From Burkholderiaceae bacterium (GTDB lineage Bacteria; Pseudomonadota; Gammaproteobacteria; Burkholderiales; Burkholderiaceae_E), in the NCBI GenBank assembly GCA_023954045.1, contig JAMLIR010000006.1:1-64000 (forward strand): a DNA stretch of 64,000 nucleotides. Direction: 5' to 3'. The notes under the pieces are model-generated. The model was not told where the DNA came from, searched no databases, and worked only from the letters and a program-made list of their open reading frames with translations. Positions 18,867-27,319 of this stretch are shown piece by piece. How positions within the stretch are numbered: position 1 is the stretch's first letter; each line of letters opens with the position of its first letter. The position numbers and the translations under genes are program-made.

Positions 18867-18884
18867 GTTGCGGCCTGCCCGTCG

Positions 18885-20129
18885 ATGAATCCCGACGCCG
18901 CGGCGGTATGGCGGGCGCCGCGTTGGGCGCTCGCGGTGCTGCTCGCCGCGCTCGGGATGCTCGGCCCGTTCTCGATCGACACCTACCTTCCCGCGTTCTC
19001 CGGGATCGCGCGCGCGCTCGACGCAACGCCGGTCCAGATGCAGCAGACGCTGTCGGCCTACCTGTTCGGGTTCGCGTTCATGAACCTGTTCCACGGCGCG
19101 CTGGCCGACAGCTACGGCAGGCGTCCGGTGGTGCTCTGGGGCGTCGGCGTGTTCACGCTCGCCTCGGTCGGCTGCGCGCTGTCGCCGACGATCGGATGGC
19201 TCGTGTTCTTCCGCGCCTTGCAGGGCCTGTCGACCGGCGCCGGGATCGTCGTCTCGCGCGCGGTCATCCGCGACCTGTTCCCGCCCGAGGAAGCGCAGCG
19301 GATGATGTCGCAGGTGACGATCTACTTCGGCGTCGCGCCGGCAGTCGCGCCGATCATCGGCGGCTGGCTGTTCGTCCACGTCGACTGGCACGGGATCTTC
19401 TGGCTGCTGGCTGCGCTCGGCGCGCTGCTGTGGCTCGGAAACTGGAAGTTCCTGCCCGAGTCGCTGCACCCGGCGCACCGGCAGCCGTTCGAGCTCACGC
19501 ACCTGATGCGCGGCTACTCGCAACTGCTTTCCGACCCGCGCTTCCTGCTGCTGGCGCTGGCCAGCGGGGTGCCGTTCAACGGCCTGTTCCTCTACGTGCT
19601 GTCCGCGCCCGAGTTCCTCGGCACCCACCTGCAGCTCGGGCCGACCGAGTTCTTCTGGTTCTTCCTGCTCACGATCGCCGGGATCATGGGCGGCGCCTGG
19701 GCCAGCGGCCGGCTTGCCGGGCGCATCGAGCGGCGCCGACAGGTCCGCCACGGCTTCGTCGTCATGTTCTCGGTGGCGACGCTGAACCTGGTGGCGAACC
19801 TGCTGTTCACGCCCCACGTCGGCTGGGCGCTGATCCCGCTGGCGCTGTTCGCTTTCGGCTGGGCGCTGAACGTGCCGGTGGTCACGCTGATGGTGCTCGA
19901 CCTGCACCCCGATCGCCGCGGAATGGCCTCGTCGCTGCAGGCCGTCGTCGGCAGCGTCGCCAATGGCGTGGTGGCCGGCGCGATCGCGCCGGTCGTCATG
20001 CACTCGACCGTGGCGCTGGCGTCGACTTCGTTGGCGATGTTGTGCGTCGGCCTGCTCGCGTGGCTGCACCTGCGACGACGCTGGCCCGAGGCGGCCGACG
20101 TGTCCGGCACGCCGGCACCCGGCACCTGA
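18885..20129 (+). CDS. Bcr/CflA-family MFS drug exporter
   Basis: Inner-membrane proton-driven exporter of the major facilitator superfamily, 414 aa, with about 12 hydrophobic segments. The first helix motif MLGPFSIDTYLPAF, the loop motif GALADSYGRRPVVLWGVG (MFS motif A), and the RALQGLSTGAGIVVSRAVIRDL stretch are typical of Bcr/CflA proteins (bicyclomycin, chloramphenicol or sulphonamide efflux). The real substrate cannot be read from sequence. The ATG at 18885 lies just after the rplY terminator; the only promoter region available is the terminator flank, so read-through or a promoter inside rplY is likely. Confidence 0.9.
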   Translation: MNPDAAAVWRAPRWALAVLLAALGMLGPFSIDTYLPAFSGIARALDATPVQMQQTLSAYLFGFAFMNLFHGALADSYGRRPVVLWGVGVFTLASVGCALSPTIGWLVFFRALQGLSTGAGIVVSRAVIRDLFPPEEAQRMMSQVTIYFGVAPAVAPIIGGWLFVHVDWHGIFWLLAALGALLWLGNWKFLPESLHPAHRQPFELTHLMRGYSQLLSDPRFLLLALASGVPFNGLFLYVLSAPEFLGTHLQLGPTEFFWFFLLTIAGIMGGAWASGRLAGRIERRRQVRHGFVVMFSVATLNLVANLLFTPHVGWALIPLALFAFGWALNVPVVTLMVLDLHPDRRGMASSLQAVVGSVANGVVAGAIAPVVMHSTVALASTSLAMLCVGLLAWLHLRRRWPEAADVSGTPAPGT

Positions 20130-20154
20130 GCGGCAGGGCGCCCGTCGAGCCCGG

Positions 20155-20199
20155 GCCCCCGAGCGACAGGCCCCCGAGCGACAGGCCCCCGAGCGACCG
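20155..20199. repeat. Three tandem copies of a 15-bp unit
   Basis: The unit GCCCCCGAGCGACAG occurs three times head to tail (the third ends CCG instead of CAG). It lies in the 83-base gap between the convergent MFS exporter gene and a small minus-strand ORF. Probably a short variable-number repeat; no function inferred. Confidence 0.8.
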
Positions 20200-20212
20200 G
20201 GCCGCGAGCGGC

Positions 20213-20371
20213 TCAGGCCGCGCCGTCGGCGAACAGTTCCGGCGGCACCGAGTGCAGCGCCTCGATGCCGAGCGGCGGATCGTCCTCGCCGAACTGCGCC
20301 GCGGGAAGCGCCGCGCGGACACACTGGCAGTGCTCGTCCGGGCCGGGCTCGGGCTGGGGGTGGGCGATCAT
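20213..20371 (-). CDS. Small uncharacterised protein downstream of LuxR regulator
   Basis: A 52-codon ORF starting MIAHPQPEPGPDEHCQ with a good ribosome site (AGGAG, 7 bases before the ATG). It is acidic and proline-rich, has one CQC motif and no membrane segment or signal peptide. It lies 113 bases downstream of the LuxR-family gene on the same strand, with a stem-loop between them. I do not recognise a family. The strong ribosome site and low-complexity-free sequence argue that it is real; the small size argues for caution. Confidence 0.5.
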   Translation of the reverse strand: MIAHPQPEPGPDEHCQCVRAALPAAQFGEDDPPLGIEALHSVPPELFADGAA

Positions 20372-20458
20372 CGTCGTGCTCCTCGTTTCCGTTTTGCGTT
20401 CGGGAGCATTGTCGGGCGTACGCGGCGCGCGCGCATCGCACCGCGGAGCCACCCGGGC

Positions 20459-20476
20459 ATGGCTCCTGCGAGCCAT
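20459..20476 (-). other. Stem-loop just after the LuxR-family gene
   Basis: Arms ATGGCTC and GAGCCAT with a 4-base loop, 8 bases beyond the regulator's stop codon. No T-tract follows on the minus strand. It could stabilise the mRNA end or partially terminate before the small ORF. Confidence 0.35.
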
Positions 20477-20484
20477 CGGCCTGC

Positions 20485-23220
20485 TCAGCGCCCCGGCCCG
20501 AGGTAGCGCGCGATCACCTCGCCGCGGGTGTGGACCCCGAGCTTGGCGATGATGTTGGCGACGTGGCGCTTGACGGTGTGCAGGCTGATGTCGAGCGTGA
20601 GTGCGATGCGCTTGTTGCTCGCGCCCTTGACGATCAGCGCCACGACCTCGCGCTCGCGGGCGGTCAGCTCGTCCAGCGCGGCCTGCCCCGGCTGCGGCGC
20701 GATCGCCGGGCCGACCGGACACACCGCCGGCCGCAGCGCGCTGCAGCGCTCGATCAGCGCCAGGTATGCTGCGCGGCGGGGATGCGAGCGATCGATCCGG
20801 TCGGCCAGCGCGACCACCAGCTCGGCGCGCTCGAGCAGCAGGCGCCCGAACATGCCGGCCTCGAGCGCGTCGTCCAGGAGCTGCCCGGCCATCGCCTGCG
20901 CCTCGTCGGCCCGGCCGCTGCGCGCCAGCGCGTCGACCGCCGCGACCCGGACGTCGCCGCCGATCGTCAGCAGCGGATAGCGCCGCTGCGCGTCGACGAC
21001 CTCGCACATCAGGCCGGCAGCGCGCGCCCACTCGCCGTCCTGGTACGCGACCAGCGCTTCGGCCCAGCGGCGCGCCGCCATCATGTACGGCCACTCGGTC
21101 TCGCGAAACGCGGTCAGCAGCCGCGCGTACGACCGGCGCAGCGCGGCGTCGTTGCCGCTGTTCCAGTGCAGCCGCGCGATCAGGTACAGGTAGGTGCCGA
21201 CCCAGGCATTGCGGGTGCCCAGCGTCATCGTCTGGCCGGTGCGGATCACCTCCTGCACCAGCTCGGCCGCCTCGTCGCCGCGGCCCGCGATCGACAGCAG
21301 CATCGTGCGGACCATGCACAGGTCGACCATCAGCGCGCGGAACTCGCGCCAGCGCTCGACGTCGACCCAGACCGACTCGACGAGGTCGCCGGCACGCTCG
21401 ACGTCGCCCTCCCAGAGCGCGGCCCAGGCCGCGAGCACGGTCGCGTGCGCGAAGGCCAGGCTGTCCGGGCGCGCGTCCAGCGCGATCACCAGCGAGTGAA
21501 AGCGCCGGAACAGCTCGCTGAAGGCGGGGGTCGCGACGAAGTGCGAACGGATGCGCTCGGAAAGGCGCACGCACAGCTCGGCCGACGCGAGCCGCTCGGC
21601 GAGTTCGATCGCGGCCCGCAGCGCCGCCGACGCTTCGTCGGGGCGGCCGGTCGCGTTGAACAGCCAGGCCCGCTCCAGCGCGACCTCGGCCTGCAGCTCG
21701 GGGTCGAGCCCCGCATCGTCGATCCGCTCGAGCCGCTCGGCGGCCGCGCGCACGTCGCCGGTATAGCTGACGACCCGGGCGAGCAGCAGCAGGCTGCGCA
21801 CCGCGTGCGCGCGGTCGCCGGCCGCCTCGAACCCCTGCCACGCCAGCTCGAGGCTGGCGCGCCCCTCGTCGAACGCGCTGCGCTGCCAGGCCAGCAGCCC
21901 CGCGACCCAGTGCGCCTGCACGTCGTCGCCGACGCCGGCCGCGGCCAGCGTTCGCAGCGCCTGCGTGACCGCCTCGGTGTGCCCCTGGCTCAGCAGCGCC
22001 TCCGCGTGGCGGCCGAGCAGCCCGAGCGCCCGGCGCGGCTCGCCGGCATCCGCCGCGTGACGCACCGCGCGCAGCGGCTCCTCGGCGATCGCCGCCGCGC
22101 GCAGGTTGAGCTCGCGCCATGCCTGCGGCGCATCGCGGCGCAGCCGGGCGTTGAGGAAATCGCGGAACAGGTCGTGCAGCCGTACGGTCGGCCGCGAGGG
22201 GTCGAGCACGGTGACGAACAGGTTGCGCTGGATCAGCTGGTCGATCATCGCCAGGCTGTCGACGCGCCCGCTCAACTGCGTGCAGCGCTGCGGGTCGAGC
22301 TCGTCGAGCACGCAGCACACCGACACGAACGCCGAGAGTTCCGGCGGCAGTTTCGCCAGCACCTCCTCGGCCAGGTACTCGAACACCTGCTCGTCGCCCG
22401 GTACCAGGCTGCCCGAGGCGCCCGGATGTGGCGCCGCGCCGTCGCGATGCCCGGCGGCGAGCAGCCGCAGGCCGGCGATCCAGCCCTGCGAGCGCCGGAT
22501 CCAGGCTTTCGCGAGCTGCTCGGACGAGGCCTCGCCGAGCCGCGCGAGGAACGCCGACGCCTCGTCGGCCGAGAAGCGCAGCCGCGACTGCTGGAACTCG
22601 GCCAGCTGCCCCGTGGCACGCCGCCGCGCCAGTGGCAGCCGCGGCTGCTCGCGCGAGGCCATCACGCAGGCAACGCGATCGGGCAGCAGGTCGATGAAGT
22701 GGTCGAGCCAGTTCCAGGTGATCGTGTCGTCGATCACGTGCAGGTCGTCCCAGACCCAGACGAAGCGCGCGACGTCGCACTCGGCCAGCCATCCGGCGAC
22801 CTCGGCGGCGGCGGCGCGCGCTCCCGCCTCGCTGGAACCCACCATGCGCGTCAGCGTGTCGGCATCCAGCGGATCGGCGTGGTGCAGCGTCGCGTTGATC
22901 GAATCGACGAGCACCCGGAACAACCGCGCCGGCGCGCGGTCGAGCCGGTCGACGGCAATCCAGGACAGTGCCCAGTCGGAAGGGGCCGCGGCCAGCGCCT
23001 GGGCCAGCACCGTGGTCTTCCCGAAGCCCGCGCCCGCGACGACCAGCACCAGGCGCGCGTCGGCGATCGCGTCGAGCATCGCGCGCGACAGGCGCTCGCG
23101 CTCGAGCAACCGGGGCCGCAGCGACGGCACGGTGAAGCGGCTGAGCGGCGCGCGCCGCGGCGCCGCGAAAGGCGCACGGGCGGCGGCGGGCGCCGGCGTT
23201 CGACCCTCGGTCGACGGCAA
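20485..23220 (-). CDS. MalT-like LuxR-family transcriptional regulator (large ATP-binding)
   Basis: Signal-transducing STAND-type ATPase regulator, 911 aa. Residues about 20-60 lead into a Walker A GAGFGKTT (near residue 65), with a Walker B-like VWVWDDLHVID; a long helical-repeat region follows, and a C-terminal LuxR helix-turn-helix reads LTAREREVVALIVKGASNKR then HTVKRHVANIIAKLG. I chose the TTG at 23220, which has a GGGGGA ribosome site 5 bases upstream; no ATG or GTG start suits the region. The inducer and target genes are unknown; the only obvious partner is the small ORF downstream. Divergent from pth with a 156-base gap. Confidence 0.88.
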   Translation of the reverse strand: MPSTEGRTPAPAAARAPFAAPRRAPLSRFTVPSLRPRLLERERLSRAMLDAIADARLVLVVAGAGFGKTTVLAQALAAAPSDWALSWIAVDRLDRAPARLFRVLVDSINATLHHADPLDADTLTRMVGSSEAGARAAAAEVAGWLAECDVARFVWVWDDLHVIDDTITWNWLDHFIDLLPDRVACVMASREQPRLPLARRRATGQLAEFQQSRLRFSADEASAFLARLGEASSEQLAKAWIRRSQGWIAGLRLLAAGHRDGAAPHPGASGSLVPGDEQVFEYLAEEVLAKLPPELSAFVSVCCVLDELDPQRCTQLSGRVDSLAMIDQLIQRNLFVTVLDPSRPTVRLHDLFRDFLNARLRRDAPQAWRELNLRAAAIAEEPLRAVRHAADAGEPRRALGLLGRHAEALLSQGHTEAVTQALRTLAAAGVGDDVQAHWVAGLLAWQRSAFDEGRASLELAWQGFEAAGDRAHAVRSLLLLARVVSYTGDVRAAAERLERIDDAGLDPELQAEVALERAWLFNATGRPDEASAALRAAIELAERLASAELCVRLSERIRSHFVATPAFSELFRRFHSLVIALDARPDSLAFAHATVLAAWAALWEGDVERAGDLVESVWVDVERWREFRALMVDLCMVRTMLLSIAGRGDEAAELVQEVIRTGQTMTLGTRNAWVGTYLYLIARLHWNSGNDAALRRSYARLLTAFRETEWPYMMAARRWAEALVAYQDGEWARAAGLMCEVVDAQRRYPLLTIGGDVRVAAVDALARSGRADEAQAMAGQLLDDALEAGMFGRLLLERAELVVALADRIDRSHPRRAAYLALIERCSALRPAVCPVGPAIAPQPGQAALDELTAREREVVALIVKGASNKRIALTLDISLHTVKRHVANIIAKLGVHTRGEVIARYLGPGR

Positions 23221-23376
23221 GCTAGTCCCCCATGCAAGTGACCGGACTGCGCGGGCCAGGCTGCGTGGCCACCGGAGCGTTCGATGATAGCCGATCGGGT
23301 CCGCGACGTGGATTCCACTACACTTGCGCCCGGCAGCCTCCGGTCCCCCGACCGGAGCGCACACGCGGCACGCGAG

Positions 23377-23964
23377 ATGAACGGCATCCGACTCGTCGTC
23401 GGCCTGGGCAACCCGGGCCCCGAACACCAGCTCGACCGGCACAACGCCGGGTTCTGGTTCGTCGACGCGCTCGCGCGCGAGCACGGCGCGCAACTGGCGC
23501 GCGAGGGCAAGTTCCACGGCGAGGTCGGCCGCGCGCGCATCGGCGGGGCGACCGTGTTCCTCCTCGAGCCCGCGACCTGGATGAACCGATCCGGGCAGGC
23601 GGTCGTCGCGCTGGCGCACTTCTACCGGATTCCCCCCGAGGAGATCCTGGTGGTCCACGACGAGCTCGACCTGCCACCGGGCCAGGCGAAGATGAAGAAG
23701 GGCGGCGGCCACGCGGGACACAACGGGCTGCGCGACATCCAGGCCCGGCTCGGCAGCGCCGACTTCTGGCGGCTGCGGATCGGCATCGGCCACCCGCGCA
23801 CCTTGCAGCTGAACCAGGACGTCGCCGACTTCGTGCTCAACCGGCCCACGCGCGAGCAGCAGCACGCGATCGACGAGGCGATGGGGCGCGCGCTCGACTG
23901 CTTCCCCGACGCCGTGGCCGGCAATCTCGAAGTCGCGATGATGAAACTGCACACCCGCACCTGA
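23377..23964 (+). CDS. pth: Peptidyl-tRNA hydrolase
   Basis: Recycles tRNA from peptidyl-tRNA dropped by ribosomes. The product is 195 aa: VVGLGNPGPEHQLDRHNAG contains the catalytic His (residue 22), LLEPATWMNRSGQAV and VVHDELDLPPG hold the substrate-binding Asn and catalytic Asp, and KKGGGHAGHNGLRDI is the other signature. Usually follows rplY; here the exporter and LuxR genes are inserted between them. Confidence 0.97.
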   Translation: MNGIRLVVGLGNPGPEHQLDRHNAGFWFVDALAREHGAQLAREGKFHGEVGRARIGGATVFLLEPATWMNRSGQAVVALAHFYRIPPEEILVVHDELDLPPGQAKMKKGGGHAGHNGLRDIQARLGSADFWRLRIGIGHPRTLQLNQDVADFVLNRPTREQQHAIDEAMGRALDCFPDAVAGNLEVAMMKLHTRT

Positions 23965-23973
23965 CGGAGTTCC

Positions 23974-24450
23974 ATGCCCGCCCGAATCGTCACCCGCCGC
24001 TCGGCCATCCACGGCAACGGCATGTTCGCAGCCGCCGACATCCCGGCCGGCACCCGGCTGATCCAGTACAAGGGGAAGCTGCTCACGCACGCCGAGAGCG
24101 ACGCGCTCTACGGCGACGGCGCCGACACCGGCCACACGTTCCTGTTCTCGCTGAACGACGACTACGTGATCGACGCCAACCAGCAGGGAAACTCCGCGCG
24201 CTGGATCAACCACGGCTGCGCGCCGAACTGCGAGGCTGTCGTCGACGAGGACGCCGGCGGGGACCCGCGCCGCGACCGCGTGTTCATCGAGTCGATCCGC
24301 GACATCCGCAAGGGCGAGGAACTGACCTACAACTACGGGATCGTGCTCGGCGTGCCGCACACGCGGGCGATGAAGCGGATCTGGGCGTGCCGCTGCGGCG
24401 CGCCGCAGTGCACGGGGACGATGCTGCAGCCGAAGCGCGGGCGCCGCTGA
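23974..24450 (+). CDS. SET-domain protein lysine methyltransferase
   Basis: Small protein (158 aa) consisting of a single SET domain with a post-SET-like tail. It has the substrate/cofactor elements HGNGMFAAADIPAG, the RWINHGCAPNCE motif (the N-H of the SET core) and ELTYNYG, then a cysteine cluster CRCGAPQC near the C-terminus that resembles the zinc-binding post-SET segment. It starts 10 bases after pth and likely shares its message. Bacterial SET proteins methylate lysines on varied proteins; the target here is unknown. The 55-base gap to spoVR (convergent) contains a GC-rich 6-bp inverted repeat. Confidence 0.87.
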   Translation: MPARIVTRRSAIHGNGMFAAADIPAGTRLIQYKGKLLTHAESDALYGDGADTGHTFLFSLNDDYVIDANQQGNSARWINHGCAPNCEAVVDEDAGGDPRRDRVFIESIRDIRKGEELTYNYGIVLGVPHTRAMKRIWACRCGAPQCTGTMLQPKRGRR

Positions 24451-24505
24451 GGCGCCGGGGCGCGGCGGCCTGCAGCGGCCGCGGCGCGCGGCCGAGGCGC
24501 GGCGC

Positions 24506-26035
24506 TCAGCCGTCGGCGCGCCGCCTGCGGGGCGGGCCGCGCTCGGCGACGAGCTCGACGATCCCGTCGGCCTCCTGCTGCTCGAGGCGGACCGTGAATC
24601 CCCACAGGTAGGCGAGGTGCCCGAGGACCGCCTCGCACGAGGCCTCGGCGAGCGGGCGCCGGTCGCGGACGAAGTGGCGCAGCGTGAGCGAGCGATCGCC
24701 GTGCAGGTCGACGTTCCAGACCTGGATGTCGGGCTCGCGGCTGCCGAGGTTGTACTGCTCGGAGAGCAGCTGGCGCAGCGCCCGGTAGCCGCGCTCGTCG
24801 TGGATCGCGTCGATCCGCAGCTTCTCGCGGCTGTCGTCGTCGAGCACGGCGAAGAGGCGGAACTCGCGCATCAGCCGCGGCGACAGGTACTGGGCGACGA
24901 AGCTCTCGTCCTTGAAGTTGCGCATCGCGAAGTCGAATGTCTTGCGCCAGTCCGATCCCGCGATATCCGGGAACCACTCGCGGTCCTCCTCGGTCGGCGA
25001 TTCGCAGATGCGCCGGATGTCGCGCCACATCGAGAAGCCGAGCGCGTACGGATTGATGCCCGAATAGTGGGGACCGTTGTACGGCGGCTGGTAGACGACG
25101 TTGGTGTGCGACTGCAGGAACTCGAGCATGAATCCGTCCGAGAGCAGGCCGTCGTCGTACATCGCGTTGAGCAGCGTGTAGTGCCAGAAAGTCGCCCAGC
25201 CCTCGTTCATCACCTGCGTCTGCCGCTGCGGGTAGAAGTACTGGCCGATCTTGCGGATGATCCGCACCACCTCGCGCTGCCACGGCTCGAGCAGCGGCGC
25301 GTGCTTCTCGACGAAGTAGAGCAGGTTCTCCTCGGGCTCCTCGGGCCAGCGCTTCTCGCGCTGCTCCTCGGCCTTCTCGAGCGCCGGGGGCAGCGTGCGC
25401 CAGAGGTCGTTGACCTGCGCCTGCAGGTATTCCTCGCGCTCCTTCTGGCGCAGCTTCTCCTTCTCGAGCGACAGCCGCGGCGCCCGCTGGTAGCGGTCGA
25501 CGCCGAGGTTGACCAGCGCGTGGCACGCGTCGATCAGCCGCTCGACCGCGGCCTCCCCGTGCCGCTCCTCGCACTCGGCAATGTAGTTGCGCGCGAACAC
25601 CAGGTAGTCGATGATCGCGTCGGCGCTGGTCCACTGCCGGAACAGGTGGTTGCCCTTGAAGAAGGAGTTGTGCCCGTACGCGGCGTGCGCGATCACCAGC
25701 GCCTGCATCGGAAGCGTGTTCTCCTCCATCAGGTAGGCGATGCACGGGTTCGAGTTGATGACGATCTCGTAGGCGAGCCCCATCTGGCCGCGCCGGTAGC
25801 GGCTCTCGGTCGCCAGGAAGTGCTTGCCGAACGACCAGTGGTGGTAGTAGACCGGCATGCCGCTGGACGCGTAGGCGTCCATCATCTGCTCGGCGCTGAT
25901 GATCTCGACCAGGTGGGGATAGGTGTCCAGGCCGAAGCGCCGCGCGACCTCGCCGATCGCCTCGTCGTAGCGCTCGATCGCCTCGAAGTTCCACTCCGAG
26001 CTGTCGGGAAGCCGCTCGACCTGTCGCGCCGTCAT
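24506..26035 (-). CDS. SpoVR-family protein
   Basis: Soluble protein of 509 aa with the SpoVR fold, including the conserved YYHHWSFGKHFLATE, NPCIAYLMEENT, HAAYGHNSFFKGNHLF and QVMNEGWATFWHYTL blocks. In E. coli the homologue is YcgB, a stationary-phase protein; in Bacillus SpoVR affects cortex formation. The biochemical function is unknown. Its start overlaps the stop of the DUF444 gene, and together with prkA it forms the well-known co-conserved trio. Confidence 0.95.
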   Translation of the reverse strand: MTARQVERLPDSSEWNFEAIERYDEAIGEVARRFGLDTYPHLVEIISAEQMMDAYASSGMPVYYHHWSFGKHFLATESRYRRGQMGLAYEIVINSNPCIAYLMEENTLPMQALVIAHAAYGHNSFFKGNHLFRQWTSADAIIDYLVFARNYIAECEERHGEAAVERLIDACHALVNLGVDRYQRAPRLSLEKEKLRQKEREEYLQAQVNDLWRTLPPALEKAEEQREKRWPEEPEENLLYFVEKHAPLLEPWQREVVRIIRKIGQYFYPQRQTQVMNEGWATFWHYTLLNAMYDDGLLSDGFMLEFLQSHTNVVYQPPYNGPHYSGINPYALGFSMWRDIRRICESPTEEDREWFPDIAGSDWRKTFDFAMRNFKDESFVAQYLSPRLMREFRLFAVLDDDSREKLRIDAIHDERGYRALRQLLSEQYNLGSREPDIQVWNVDLHGDRSLTLRHFVRDRRPLAEASCEAVLGHLAYLWGFTVRLEQQEADGIVELVAERGPPRRRRADG

Positions 26036-27312
26036 GCCGCGCCCGCCTGGCTGCGCTTGCGGAACAGCTCGCGGAACACCGGGTAGATGTCGGCGACGCC
26101 CCCGATCCGCTGCATCGCGAACCTGTCGGGATGCGCCGCCTGCAGCTTTTCGTACTCTCGCCACAGGTTCTGCGGTTCGCCCTGGCTGATCTCGATGTAG
26201 GCAAAGTACTGGCACGACGGCAGGATCGACTCCCCGATCAGCGTGCGGCACAGCGGCGAGTCGTCGTTCCAGTTGTCGCCGTCGGAGGCCTGCGCGACGT
26301 AGATGTTCCACAGGCTCGACGAATAGCGCTCTGCGACGATGTCGCGCGCGAGCTCCAGCGCGCTCGACACCACCGTCCCGCCGGTCTCGCGCGAGCCGAA
26401 GAACTCGGCCTCGTCGACCTCGCTGGCCACCGTGTGGTGCCGGATGAACACGACGTCGATGCGCTCGTAGTTGCGGTCGAGGAACAGGTACAGCAGCATG
26501 AAGAATCGCTTGGCGATGCTCTTGCGCTCCTCGTCCATCGAGCCCGAGACGTCCATGATGCAGAACATCACCGCCTGCGTCGTCGGCTCGGGCACGCGCA
26601 CGCGGTGCCGGTAGCGCAGGTCGAAGGTGTCGATGAAAGGGATCGCCTCGATGCGGGCCTTCAGGCGCGAGACTTCCTCGCGCAGCGCCTCGACCTCGGG
26701 GTCGCCCTCGCGGCGCTCGAGCCGCAGCCGCTCGAGCTCCTGCTCGAGTTCGCGCAGCCTGCGCCCGTAAGGGCCGCCGGCGGCGACCCGCCGGCCGGCG
26801 GCGCCGCGCATCGTCCGCGTGAGGCTGATGTTGGTCGGAACGCCGCTCTGCGTGTAACCGGCTCGCACCCGCTTCGTCTGCTCGATGCGGGCGAGCTGGC
26901 GCTTGACGAGGTTGGGCAGCGCCAGCTCGTCGAAGAAGATGTCGAGGAATTCCTCGCGCGTGAGCGTGAACGCGAATTCGTCGAGGCCCTCGCCCTCGTT
27001 GCTCGCCTGGCCGCGGCCCGGGCCACCCTCGCCGCCCTCGGGGCGCTCGACCTCGTCGCCGGCGGCGAAACGGTCGTTGCCCGCATGAACGTACTCGCGC
27101 ACGCCGCCGCGGCCGTGCGCGAACTGCGGCTCGGCGATGTCTCGCCCCGAGATGCCGATCTTCTCGCCGTTCTCGAGGTCGCGGATGCCACGCCTGGACA
27201 CCGCGTCGGCGACCGCCCTTCGGATCTGCGCCTTGAAGCGGCGGATGAAGCGGCTGCGATTGACCGAGCTGCGCTTTCGGCTGTCGAAGCGCCGGTCGAC
27301 GATGCGCAGCAT
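26032..27312 (-). CDS. yeaH: YeaH/YhbH-family protein (DUF444, VWA-like)
   Basis: A 426-aa protein with a basic N-terminus (RRFDSRKRSSVNRSRFIRR), a Gly/Glu-rich middle, a charged coiled-coil-like segment (about residues 180-215) and a C-terminal von Willebrand A-like domain carrying a MIDAS-type DVSGSMDEE motif. Commonly co-transcribed with the PrkA kinase and believed to work with it in stress or starvation response. I start at the ATG at 27312; a GTG lies one codon upstream. Overlaps spoVR by 4 bases and follows prkA by 7. Confidence 0.94.
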   Translation of the reverse strand: MLRIVDRRFDSRKRSSVNRSRFIRRFKAQIRRAVADAVSRRGIRDLENGEKIGISGRDIAEPQFAHGRGGVREYVHAGNDRFAAGDEVERPEGGEGGPGRGQASNEGEGLDEFAFTLTREEFLDIFFDELALPNLVKRQLARIEQTKRVRAGYTQSGVPTNISLTRTMRGAAGRRVAAGGPYGRRLRELEQELERLRLERREGDPEVEALREEVSRLKARIEAIPFIDTFDLRYRHRVRVPEPTTQAVMFCIMDVSGSMDEERKSIAKRFFMLLYLFLDRNYERIDVVFIRHHTVASEVDEAEFFGSRETGGTVVSSALELARDIVAERYSSSLWNIYVAQASDGDNWNDDSPLCRTLIGESILPSCQYFAYIEISQGEPQNLWREYEKLQAAHPDRFAMQRIGGVADIYPVFRELFRKRSQAGAA

Positions 27313-27319
27313 CACGGCC

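Noticed and set aside
19963..23241. Plus-strand open frame of 1092 codons opposite the LuxR regulator
   Set aside because: No domain-like sequence; Arg, Gln and His rich; the minus strand shows clear ATPase and helix-turn-helix motifs over the same bases.
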